A DNA stretch of 64,000 bases from the NCBI GenBank assembly GCA_028023455.1, contig JAQFVV010000233.1, forward strand, positions 64,001 to 128,000, written 5' to 3'. Origin of the DNA: Epiperipatus broadwayi. Its lineage: Eukaryota > Onychophora > Udeonychophora > Euonychophora > Peripatidae. The notes beneath the pieces are model-generated. The model had not been told where the DNA came from. It did no database searches and saw only the letters and a program-made list of their open reading frames with translations. Shown piece after piece: positions 1-10,970 of this stretch. How positions within the stretch are numbered: position 1 is the stretch's first letter; each line of letters starts with the position of its first letter. The translations under genes and the position numbers were made by a program.

Positions 1-150
1 CATCCTAGTGGAAAATATGAGATGAATCTTCGGTCACGCACGGGAAGAAAATCTCAGTTCAAGGCAGATTTTTTTGATTGTCTTGGCGGGCCGCATAAAA
101 ACTCTTAGAGGGCCACATGTGGCCCTCAGGCTGCTATTTTCCCACCCCTG
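1..150. mobile_element. Terminal part of a hAT DNA transposon, cut by the window edge
   Basis: The segment ends in CCCACCCCTG, the reverse complement of the CAGGGGTGGG end common in hAT elements. It is preceded by the GGCC-rich subterminal pattern (GGGCCGCATAAAA, GGGCCACATGTGGCCC) familiar from Charlie/Zaphod-like hATs. No transposase is visible in this part. The 8 bp after the end (CTTCAGAA) would be the target duplication, but the other copy lies outside the window. Family assignment is by recall of terminal motifs. Confidence 0.6.
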
Positions 151-189
151 CTTCAGAACATACAATGCCCTGAGTTTATACATTGATCA

Positions 190-671
190 TTCAAAGCAGT
201 AATCATTGTGGAAATGCTCATAATCTACAAATCTGAAGTATAATAGCAACTCATATTCACTGATCCTTTTTATAATTTCCCTCAATACTTCAACTCTTAA
301 ATACAGCTTGTTATTTTGATTGGTTAGATTCCAATGTTCACTGTAGATGAGTTTTAAGTAACTTTGAAATTTTTTATCTTCTTTATCACATTCTTCCAGG
401 CAACTGATGTATGTTTATCATATAGATATTGTGGTACTTTTGCTAACAATTTTTCTATTTCTACACCTGCTTCATTTAAAATGTCTACAATAATTCTGTC
501 ATATCTTGGAACATTTCTCTTCTTCATAGATTCAATTGCATGTCTCATATTTAAATTAATTGACAATTTAAAAGATGTAGTAAATACAGGGTAAATTTTG
601 TTTTCTTGCTCTTTGCTATTATATAATATTTTATAGAACTTTTTCACAAATTTCATGATTTTATTGTTCAT
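190..671 (-). pseudogene. RTE-clade non-LTR retrotransposon reverse transcriptase fragment
   Basis: An open segment at 354-671 (105 codons) resembles the N-terminal RT region of RTE elements, often annotated as craniofacial development protein 2-like. The series D-R-I-I-V-D-I-L-N-E-A-G-V-E-I-E-K-L-L matches the usual 'pDgI..EilK.gGeei...L' pattern, followed by W-K-N-V. Beyond its stop, at about 208-331 in another frame, lies a second block ending in F-V-D-Y-E-H-F, matching the RTE motif 'lafiDYEKAFDS' with the K and A lost. The pieces are out of frame with sequence missing between them. This is a dead 5'-truncated copy. Family call is from remembered motifs, not a search. Confidence 0.7.
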
Positions 672-1300
672 TTTAATAATAGTTCCATCTTTTTTCTTAG
701 TGATGAAAGAACTTTCCTTTCAATATCTGAGATGTTTTACATATATAAGACTTTTACTCACTTCTGTAGTTTTCTTTGCCAATTCATAATTATATTTTCT
801 AATATCATTATTAACTCTTTTTTCCATTTTACAAAACTCTAAATATTATTTTTTTAAAAAATTATATTCCTTTTTTTTCTTCATATATTATCTTGTGTCA
901 GTAGAAAATTTATTTGTAAATTGCTATTTTTTGATGCCAGCTATCTTTCTTGCAGTTCTTAATAGATTATCAATTATTTTCTTACTGAAATTAGAAAAGA
1001 CTGAACCATTTTCAAAATATAATAAGATTTTGTAATTGCAAGTTTTAATTTAAATCCAATGGAGAGTTTCTGAAAATTAGTAATATCAATTATGAATATC
1101 ATTTTTCATCTTTCTTAATACTTTTTACCTTATCTCTGCAGTTTTTTTAATATATATATAATGAAATAAATAATACATATCTATTTCATGCATGCAGTCT
1201 TACACATTGGTGGTTAGATTTTGAATAGTGAGTAAAGTAAAATAAAGTAATAAAAATTGCTTTAGGATATTTTAAAATATTTCTACTATTATTACTACTA
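672..1300. other. A+T-rich stretch with no recognised feature
   Basis: Low-complexity A+T-rich DNA with homopolymer runs and short TA repeats. No open frame with a familiar motif on either strand. Confidence 0.6.
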
Positions 1301-2475
1301 TAACATCAAACCTCCACTCTTTTACACTTTTAGCAAAATATATTATTAATTTGATAACAGTTTCGACTGTTCCCAGCAGTCTTCATCAGATTTTATTTCT
1401 CCCTCCTTTACTTCCTCCATTTTTCTAAAAAAAAAAAAATGGAGGAAGTAAAGGAGTGAGAAATAAAATCTGACAAAGACTGCTGGCAACAGTCAAAACT
1501 GTTATCAAATTAATAAACACAAAAACTTAAAAGTGAAGTTAAAAAAGAGAAGTTATAAATAAATATAATAAAAATTAGCTCAACATTTTTGAGGATCCAT
1601 GCCTCATAATCATAGATTTCTTATATATACAAAGATATATAAATTAGCACATGTTACGTGGACCATTTCTTCGATATATCAAAGCAAGTGTCTTTTCTAT
1701 TTATAGCATTAATATTTCCATTAATATAGAATGCTTTTTTTATTTTCCTCTTATGATCATTTGATTCAGTGCATATAATTACAGGATTGGCAGGAGTAAA
1801 ATTGTGTCCAGATTTTATGAAATGCTCAAAAAATACAGAAGATATATTGTTGTTATTCTGAGCTCTCTTGTAAGTGTATATGTGTTGAGCAAGCCTAGTA
1901 TTAATAGTAGCTTTAGTTTAACCATAATATACAGCAAGACATTTTTCTTGAGGACATGAAATGCAATATACTACATGTGGGATGAATGAATGATCAATAT
2001 GATCTTTTGAGTTGTTGATCAATCTATTAGAATAACAACAATATATCTTCTGTATTTTTTGAGCATTCCATAAAATCTGGACACAATTTTACTCCTGCCA
2101 ATCCTGTAATTATATGCACTGAATCAAATGATCATAAGAGGAAAATAAAAGAAGCATTCTATATTAATGGAAATATTAATGCTATAAATAGAAAAGACAC
2201 TTGCTTTGATATATCGAAGAAATGGTCCACGTAACACGTGCTAATTTATATATCTTTGTATATATTTTATTATGTATTTTTAAGAAAGCTATGATTATGA
2301 GGCATGGATCCTCAAAAACATTTAGCTTACTTTTATTATATTTATTTATAACTTCTCTTTTTTAACTTCACTTTTAAGTTTTTGTGTTTATTTATATATA
2401 ACGGGAAGTAATCTATTTTATCAAATTAATAATATATTTTTCTAAAAGTGTAAAAGAATGGAGGTTTGATGTTAT
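1301..2475. mobile_element. Fold-back element made of two head-to-head Penelope-like ends
   Basis: The outer ends are inverted copies: TATAACATCAAACCTCCA at 1301 and TGGAGGTTTGATGTTATA ending at 2475. Long arms (about 1500-1870 and 2033-2400) are near-identical in opposite orientation. A nested shorter palindrome sits at about 1349-1515 around an A run. The left arm on the minus strand (about 1680-2000) reads as a GIY-YIG endonuclease with V-Y-C-I-S-C-P, a Y-Y-G variant of YIG, R-L-A-Q-H and a downstream H-N-F block, interrupted by a stop. The right arm carries the same domain's C-terminal half on the plus strand. The tail includes a GAAGAC...TCGAAACTGTT-type motif common in Penelope-like elements. 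It cannot be active: there is no RT and the domain is broken. Confidence 0.7.
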
Positions 2476-3659
2476 ATACTGTATAAAGAAAGCAAAGAAG
2501 AAGAGGAGGCAGAGTCTAGAGAATTATATTATTACTACTACTACATAAAAATACTGTAGCAAGTTAATTTTTGTTATACACAGCTAAAGAATTTAAAATT
2601 AAAAAAATACTTAAGTATATAATTGTAGGAGTGAATGTTTAAAATAAATAGAATGTTAGTGTTACTTAAAAAAAATAAATTAAGCAGACTGATTACAAAA
2701 TATATTTTTTTTAAAAAAATAAAAGCTTCTTCATTTCAGTTTACTAGAAAAGAAAACAAAACAAGGAGATTAAAAGAGACTATGATTGAGTTATATATAT
2801 ATATATATTGTGCCCTCACTTCCCGAAATATATAGTATAATCTAAAATATGACTAGCTAAATAAATAATTCTGCTCGGCTAAAAAATGTGTATAACTATT
2901 ATTAAAATATTTTACAATACTATATCTTATCAGATTTATTCTAACTAACAGAAAAAATAATATAGTTCAATATCATGCACTAAGTAAATAAGTATTTATT
3001 AAATCATGAGACTATGAAGTGAAGTTACAAGTGGTAATATGAATTTACACTGAGCCCATATCCCACAAGACACTACCTCAATAATATAAGAATACTATTA
3101 CCTCTGTATTACCTCAACTAATACATCTATAGCACTCCTATGGCTTTTATAAAAATTAACTAACTAAAATAATAGTAATAATATATTTTAATTTTTTATC
3201 AAAGGAATATAACTAAAATAATCTCAGGTTCTTTTAATTAACTTCCTGCAGATAGGCATGATAAGGGATTTAATATCAAACCTAACTACACCTAACTTAC
3301 AATAATAATAAATAACTAATAATAACAATCTCCAGTGTATAAGTTAACCTTATCTATTTTTATTATGCTACTAATCATTAAGAAATAAGTAAATAATCTA
3401 CATGTCTTTCATCTTCATATAGTATCTTAATTAAGAATATGATAAAATCTTATAATTTAATAATATGTGGCAATAAATAATATTATACTCTTATGTAGTG
3501 CATTATAATTATTTTATGACCATCATAACAATAATATGTTAATGTCAATGAATTTCTGTAAAATCATATTAAGAACATACTGTACTTCTTTTTAAAAAAT
3601 GATTTAATTCATACTGTGCAAATATTATGTTTTAATTCAAATTATCTGTTGTCATATGT
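2476..3659. other. A+T-rich stretch with no recognised feature
   Basis: Short TTA/TAA runs and a small (TA)n tract near 2792. A 66-codon open frame at 2635-2835 is lysine-rich, matches nothing familiar, and is the size expected by chance at this base composition. Confidence 0.6.
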
Positions 3660-6600
3660 GGCGGTGTAAAATAACTGATTCGACACAATTTTATAAACAA
3701 GTTTAACAAATTTTATTACATTAACTTTAATAAACAACTTTTATATACACTATTTACATCCCAAGAGGAAAATAAAATAAAAAAAATAAAAATTTTATTA
3801 CATTATTTCCATTACCCCAAATTACTCAACGATTCTAGACATTTATTAAAATTTTTGAAAAAATCACAGTTAATAGTATTTAGGAACCTGCATTCTTTTT
3901 AAAAAATCATTTAATATCAAATATTACTATGGTATGCTTTCATCAAAAAAAAAAATATACATCATTTGTGTAAAAAATATAAAAAAAAATTAACAACTAA
4001 AATGTTTATTCCAGTTAAATATACCATAGATATTTTCCATTATAATATAGTTATCATATATTATATCTCCTAATTAGTCTCAATTAAATATCAATTAAAT
4101 GTATGCGCTGGTGTAACTCCTTAATATTGAGTAATATTTATCAATTATATAAATATTTATTTCATTCCGATGTTGTTCTATTATAATATATCACTAATTA
4201 AAATATGCAATACATGTAGGTATTATTTTTTTAAAAAAAAAAAAAAATACTTAAAGTTGTTCAACAATTTTTCAAAACAAACTTTACTTATAAATTACAC
4301 ATCTTCATAAAGTTACTAGATTAAAATAAAAAAAAATTCTATGATTCTTTTCTTGATTTAACTTTTATTCTCTACTTTACTTGAATTGATCATATTCACA
4401 TAATTACTAAAATCATATTCTATTCCTATTTCATATTAATAATATTCTATATTTAAATATCGTTTTAATCTCATTTTAATATATTTTCAATTCACTATCA
4501 TTTTTTTTTTAAAATTGCCATACAAACTCATCCCTATACCTCGTCAAAATACTTGCAATATACTCTTAAACCAACAAATAAATTTGCATATAAAATATTA
4601 ATTTAAACTATCTAATCATACCGAAAAGATTACTTCACTTCTTATTAATTTGTGAACAAAATACAAAAAAAAAAAAGACCTGTACCAATATAATAAATCA
4701 ATACTTTCCATATAACAGGAATATTAAAGTTCAGTCACGAAAGAATCATACAATTACCTCCCTCATTAAGTTATAATAAATTTATACTATAAAATAAAAA
4801 TATGCATATTTTAAAATAAAATAAATTTCTATAAATCTTATGCGTGTACAATATATTACGTATCCATACATTCATTCAAAATCATATAATATTTGGTTCA
4901 GCTAAAGAAAAAAAAAACAAAAATACATTAAAATTATTAATATTATACAATCATTACCATAAGTGATATTCCAACTTGTTAATCACTTAGACGATGTCTT
5001 CTCGAACCATAAATTAACAAAATAACGTAACATTCATACATTACAATCATACTCAAAATATTAAGCTTTTAAGTTATTTAAAAAAAAATCCTTTATGAAA
5101 TTAAGTGTTATATTAATAAATAATTAATTTTTTTATGTATCTTTCTTATCCCTAACAGATAATAAACAACTTAATATTAATATTAGTGAAATAAATCAAA
5201 AAAATATCTACGTTAAAACTCCCATGTTGTTTTCACGCAATAAAATGTTCTTTTTTTCCTCGGGTAATGAAACTTCCAAAAAACAACTGCTTCCTTTTCC
5301 TCATAGCACATATGCTTAAATAGTTTCCATAAAATAAGACGAATGGCAGTTTTTTTTTTAAAAAAAAATAAAAATAATAAATAAATAAGTTCCACCATAA
5401 ATAAATAAATAAGTCAACTTTAAAGGATCCAGATTCATTAACAAAGAAAAATTCTTCAAAAGTTATTACTTTCCTAGGATTAAATGATGTCTTGTAGTGT
5501 TTTTCTTTAAATATGATAAAATTGATTTGGGCGTCCGCATACATTTATTGCGCATTTTCTTAAAAATATTTCAGCAAAACATTTTTTAAAATTCTTCTGT
5601 ATAACCAGCATACAGAATTTAATATCATGACATTTTCTTTTCTGTCTACAGGTATTTATTTGCTATTAAAGTTTCCAAATTATCGGCTTTAAAAAATCAT
5701 TTACATACGTATAGTCTTTTAAAATAACAAAGACTTACTATGTCAGGTATTTCAGTAATTATCTGTAACTTTCATTTTTTTATCCAAAGACAGTTTTAAA
5801 ATAAACTATTTTAAATACTTTCTTCACAAAGAAGTATTTTCTGCAATTTTTTACAAAATATCTATTTTTAAAAAATTACTACAAGTTTTAACTTTATTTC
5901 TTTTACCGTATTATTTTGCCGGTCTTGTCTAAATATTGTCTTTTCATATGATGTCCAACATTTTAACTTTATCCATAAATTATTTATTTTAATTAACACG
6001 GCTTCAACTATATTTTTAATCAAATATCTCCAATATACTTTATATAAATGTGGTACTTCCATGACTATTTGATAGCAAAATTAGGCTTTGACAAAGCACT
6101 AGCACTGCATATTCAGATGATACAATTTCTTAATTTATTAAACTACTCTCTTTATGAAATAATAATTATTAAGAGAGCGATTATAGCATTACACTTGGCT
6201 ATATTAAATGGCACACTTAACTAACAGAAGAAAAAGCACCCTAAACAAATGAACCTTGGCTTTTTATAACCGAATAAATTACCCACTTGATTGGTAAATT
6301 AAACAATCACCTTGCTAATCTATTTATATATCTTGCCAACAATACAAAATCAAAATTAAAAATAAATAATGACACATTTAATATTTATTATTTATTACAT
6401 TATTTAATTCTTAAATTAACTTTTATCTTTTATTTAAATCCATTAAACATTTTTTAAAAAAATATATTTTTTACTTTATCTCACTTTTAACTTTTATAAG
6501 TCTATTTTTCCTAAGCAAACTAAAATCTACTTTTATTCATTATATTCATTTTTTTTAAACAGTATAAAAAAAAATAAGATTTAATATTTCACACTAATTA

Positions 6601-7250
6601 ATTTTTATTTTTTATCTCGTGATAGCCAATATAATATTTTTAAATTTTATAATAGAATTTTAAAACAGTTTTGCAACTTTACTAAAAAACTCACAAGCAT
6701 ATGTGTACATATGTCTATCTGTCACATGACTTATAACACAGATAGAAACGCTTGTAATTATCTAAAAATAAACTAACAATCCAATTTTTGTAAAAAAAAA
6801 TATTTTTAAATAATAATATACTATAACAATTTTTAAAATAATAATTCGATATTATAAAATCAAATATTCATCTTCTATTATATACTATTAATAACAAAAA
6901 ATATTCTACATTCACTTACTAAATATTAATTTTTATCATCAATAAATATATCATTTATTTAACTTTAAGTTGTCATTTTTTTTAAACTTTAGCTTTAAAC
7001 ATCTATTTACAAAACTTATTAATGCAGTATTGATCATGGCCAGTTTTCCCAACCATATAATATTATCATTTTTCCCCATTGAACCGTCTCTCTCAAATAT
7101 TAGCACAACTTCACATATCAAATATTCATAGTTTACTTTAATTAAACTTTTGAAAGATTATTAATAAAAATCAACATCACACAGCTGAAATATATCTTGA
7201 ATTTAAATTTTTTTAATAAAATTGATAGAACAATTTATGAAGACCCATAC
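3660..7250. other. Gene-free block with strong strand bias (C far above G on plus)
   Basis: Plus-strand lines here typically hold several times more C than G (for example about 9 C to 1 G at 4441-4500), unlike the balanced DNA before 3660. No RT, integrase, transposase or exon-like motif was found. Short open frames at 5213-5544 and 5868-6062 on minus match nothing. A TTATAAAAAGCC TATA-like string lies on the minus strand near 6260, so this could be an unrecognised minus-strand element; that is speculation. Confidence 0.5.
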
Positions 7251-7258
7251 AAAAGGGC

Positions 7259-7260
<2 letters not shown>

Positions 7261-7335
<75 letters not shown>
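7261..7335. repeat. (TA)n microsatellite
   Basis: About 75 bp of uninterrupted alternating A and T. It falls where the C-over-G bias of the left block changes to G-over-C on the right. Confidence 0.95.
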
Positions 7336-7337
<2 letters not shown>

Positions 7338-9150
7338 CTTTGTCTGAGACTTGATTAAAAAGGTGAAGTCACAAGGTGGATTTCTTTAGAGAAGAATTGG
7401 AGTTTGACACAATAAAAGTGTTAACTTAAGTTTAAGTGGCTAAAATATAAAAACATCCTCCAGCAGCTTCTTGAAATCTACATTGGATCAATTTTTGCAA
7501 CTTGGAAATGTCCTATAAATGAAATTTTAATCTTTATTGAAGCATGAAATCTAGTTATGATGAACTAGTGAATATTTACTCAACAAAATTGTTAAACAAA
7601 ATTCTAAGTCAGCACGGGAAATTATATTAATGAGTAAGTGGCCATTATAGCCTTGTATTAATGATGTATACAAATCCTTCAATGAAAAAATTCCTAGGTC
7701 GTAAATAAATAGACTTAGTGAAACCACTAAAAAACTGCTTTATTAATGTTATGCATATGGAATTTACTTGAATTAAAACATTTTTTAATTATTTGCTAAA
7801 AAATATTTTTGCAAGTTCATTAACTCTGTTAATATATAACTGACATTTATTAATTATAAAAAACTTTGCAATTCTTTTGGTCTAACCTCATGAATGTATA
7901 TTTGTTTAATATTATTAATTATGCATTTTGTATTGATATATATATATAGCAAATGGGTAATATATATATATATATATACATGGATTTGTTTAAATATTTA
8001 ATGTTGGTTTAAGAGAATCTAGAACACAAACTTTTGCTATTTTTTTTTAAAAAAAAAGGTATCTAAAAATAGCTATTCTTGTTTGAATATAAAAACTTAA
8101 TACTCAGAAACATATCTGAAAAGAATTATTTTAGATAAAATGATAAAATAATATTTTAGGTCATAGTATAATTTTAAGAGTAAGGTAGATTATAAAATCA
8201 TAATAGTCAAATAGAAATATTCTATAGTACACATTAGAAAAGTTCAGCATGTGTGAGTGCATTTAGAAATATGTATGAATACATTAAAATGCCCAAAAAC
8301 TAAAATAAAAAATGGCACAGGAATCATTTTAATATCAATTAAGAATTTAACACCAATATGATTAAATATTGCCTTGTTCAAAGATTTAAATCCCTGGGTT
8401 AATTAGCATTGATAATATGTTTTTATGTTTTTGAGCTTTATTATTATTATTTAGACAGGTTTGTTTAGTTGAGATTATTCAAAAAATTATGTATATTTAG
8501 GAAACAAAATACCTAAGTGATAAAAATACTGTTTTATAAAAACTATGGATTCAAAGATGACCATCTCTATTGATTATTATTAGTTTTATGAAATGGAGTT
8601 ATGTATATTTATATACTTATCAAGATTTATATGAGATGTTTGTTTACTGGTAAACTACATTTTATTTTGAGTAAATTAGACATCATGAATCTGGTATACA
8701 GTACCAAAAGCTGTGAATCCAAATATAATTAAATAAATGAATTATAGTTTTAAGAATCATTAAAGATATTGGGTATTTATTTATGGTAACCAATACTTGA
8801 TCATATTATATTAAAAACTGTGGATTATATAAGTAACATTTATAGATATTGATTATGTTAAAACCTTGGAAATATTTCTGACAATTGAATGCTACAATTA
8901 TGTTGTGTATTGCCTTTCTATAGGTACTTGTGAAACAACAATCTCACTTAAGAAATGTATTGCTTATTCATATTTTAAAAATGATAGTTAGATAAGGATT
9001 TATTTATGTTAATGAAGAATACAATTTAAATGTAAAGCTTTTTAGATTAATATAAGAAAATGTGAGTTGTAAATACCCATAAAATATATTGAATAAAGAA
9101 AGGATAATTAAAACATCTCATTGCACAGTTATATTAATATAAACTAATAA
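7336..9150. other. A+T-rich stretch, G above C on plus, no recognised gene
   Basis: Few cytosines, many G (for example about 11 G to 2 C at 8581-8640). Short TA tracts near 7935 and 7960 and a T8A9 run near 8041. No transposon or exon motif recognised. Confidence 0.5.
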
Positions 9151-9151
9151 A

Positions 9152-9703
9152 ATGGATAATATTTCTGGAAATTTAAAATCATCATCATCATCCACCATTA
9201 TCAATCTACTGCAGGATGAAGATCTCTCTAAGTTCAATCCATCTTCCCTGATATTTGGCTTCTCTTCTCCACATCACCCCTGCACACTTTCTTATTTCAT
9301 CCATCCTCCTCACACGTGGTCTCTTTCTGGGTCTTTTACAATCTCTTGGAATCCAGTTTAAGATTTCAATTGTCCATCTATTATCATTTCTCTAGCAATA
9401 TGTCCAGCCCAATTCCACTTCAGTCTTTCAATTTTTTCAATGAGACCAGTAACACCTGTTTATTCTCTTAGCAATATATTGTGTTTTCAATCCCTTCTTG
9501 TTACGCCTAACATATATCTCTCCATACTTCTTTGAGTGGTCTGAAGTCTCTGTATTCTCTTCTATTAAGTGTTCAAGTCTCAGATCCATAAGTAAGAACT
9601 GGTAAAACACATTTATTAAAAACCATTTTCAAACACATAGGCATATTTCCTTTTAGTATCAAATTATTTCTAACAAAAGCACTCCAGCCAAGTTTAATTC
9701 CAT
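9152..9703 (-). pseudogene. RTE-clade retrotransposon 3' end (C-terminal ORF2 remnant)
   Basis: Read on the minus strand from 9703 downward, broken frames spell the C-terminal part of RTE-type ORF2: L-G-W-S-A-F, then V-L-P-V-L-T-Y-G-S-E-T-W-T-L, then a W-I-P-R-D block and a R-G-D-V-E-K-R end. These match the usual 'LGwsAFgk', 'vLPvLtYGaEtWtl' and 'RdrkRprGRPrtRW' series of this clade. Stops and frameshifts are frequent. The minus-strand 3' tail passes into a short TGATGATGATGAT repeat (9177-9192), as RTE tails often do. A second copy of the tail lies at 35930-36232. Confidence 0.8.
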
Positions 9704-9712
9704 GATTAATAT

Positions 9713-9775
9713 AGTTCCTTATTTTAAATTTTAAAATTATATTATGAATTCTTTTTAAATTTAAAATAAGGAACT
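9713..9775. repeat. Perfect 19-bp hairpin beside the RTE fragment
   Basis: AGTTCCTTATTTTAAATTT at 9713-9731 is repeated as its reverse complement at 9757-9775, with a 25-nt A+T loop. It abuts the truncated end of the RTE copy. It may be an inverted duplication formed at the insertion junction. Confidence 0.8.
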
Positions 9776-9951
9776 GTACATATATTGTAAATTAATTGGT
9801 TATTAATCTATAAATCAGATTATCTAATTTTGATATCTCTGGGTCATAGTGGAAAAAGAAGAGTTGTTTGGGTCATACAGTATATACAAACACAACTGAA
9901 AGGTGATAAGCAAAAAAAAAGTTCAGGCTTAATTTTCATAATATCTGCAAT

Positions 9952-10970
9952 CACAGATAAGTAAAAAAGTCCTCGCATAATAAATAATCTTAATTATGTA
10001 GTGGCTCATTTCAAAAGTTTAAAATCATTCAAGCAGATCTCATATTTGTGGTCACTGATATAGAAAATGTACATAACTAAGTAATAAAATATCATTGATG
10101 TTTTTTTAAACATTTTTTAAAATATAAAAGTAAAAGAAAAAAAAGAAAACATAAAACTAGTGAGATATTTGATATTATATTTGAAAAACTAATGTATCAA
10201 TATCTGATTTGATGAAAATACTTGAAATTCTCAGAGAGTTCTCAGGGTGCTCATCAAATATTTTAGTTCTAATTTTACTCTTAATGTTTTTCATTTTTGA
10301 AAATAAATGCTCATAAAGGTAATTGATGACAAAAAAATAATAACATAAATAAATCACCACAGATAAGTAAAAAAGTCCTCATATATATTTAATTATGTAG
10401 TGGCTCATTTGAAAAATCTTTTAAAAAAAGTTCAAGCAGATCTAAAGTTTGTGATAACTGATATAAAAAATGCATTAATATCTAAGTAATAAAACATCAC
10501 TGATATTTTAAAAAAAAAAACATTTCACTCTAAAAGTAAAAGAAAAGAGGTCAATATAAAACTAATGGAATATTTAATGTTATGTTTGAGAAATGCATCA
10601 ATATCAGGTTTGATTGAAATAATTGCACTTCTCAGTGGATTCTCAAGCTGTTTATCAAATACTTTAGTTCCAATTTTACTCTTAATGTGTTTAATTCTTG
10701 AAAATAATTGCTTGCAAATGTAATGCTGCAAAAAGTGATGACATGAATAAATCGCCATGTGGAAGGCATCACATTGAAAGATAAACCTGAAATCATGCAT
10801 GCTTACAAATGGCAAAAACATATATACATTTATTTTAGTGACACTACAACACATAATGACAAAAAACATCTCCACAATGTTTTAAATAAATTTATGACCT
10901 TTATTTTCAGCTGAATTCATAGCCATTCTGAGCTGCACATGGTCTGCAGATGGGATATTCCTGCTCTTAT
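9952..10970 (-). pseudogene. Tandemly duplicated hAT transposase C-terminal fragment (GTF2IRD2-like)
   Basis: Two head-to-tail units of about 406 bp begin at 9952 and 10358; both start CACAGATAAGTAAAAAAGTC. Each encodes on minus a version of the hAT C-terminal dimerisation block: a Y-(I/L)-C/Y then E/Q-(H/L)-L-F-S, K-S-K-I, T-K-(I/V)-F-D, E/L-N-(S/P)-L-R and a D-I-D end (open frames 10175-10360 and 10525-10875). These match the '..CEqlFS.mk..KsK.R.kltDehLe..LRia....pDid.L' pattern of GTF2IRD2-like hATs. Beyond the second unit, 10916-10970 resembles a decayed hAT terminus with GCTGCACATGGTCTGCAG and ATTCCTGCTCT. No DDE region is present. A dead fragment duplicated after decay began or by local slippage. 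Confidence 0.6.

Noticed and set aside
5213-5544. Overlapping minus-strand open frames
   Set aside because: Low-complexity Phe/Tyr/Lys reading of A+T-rich DNA; no motif, no splice context.
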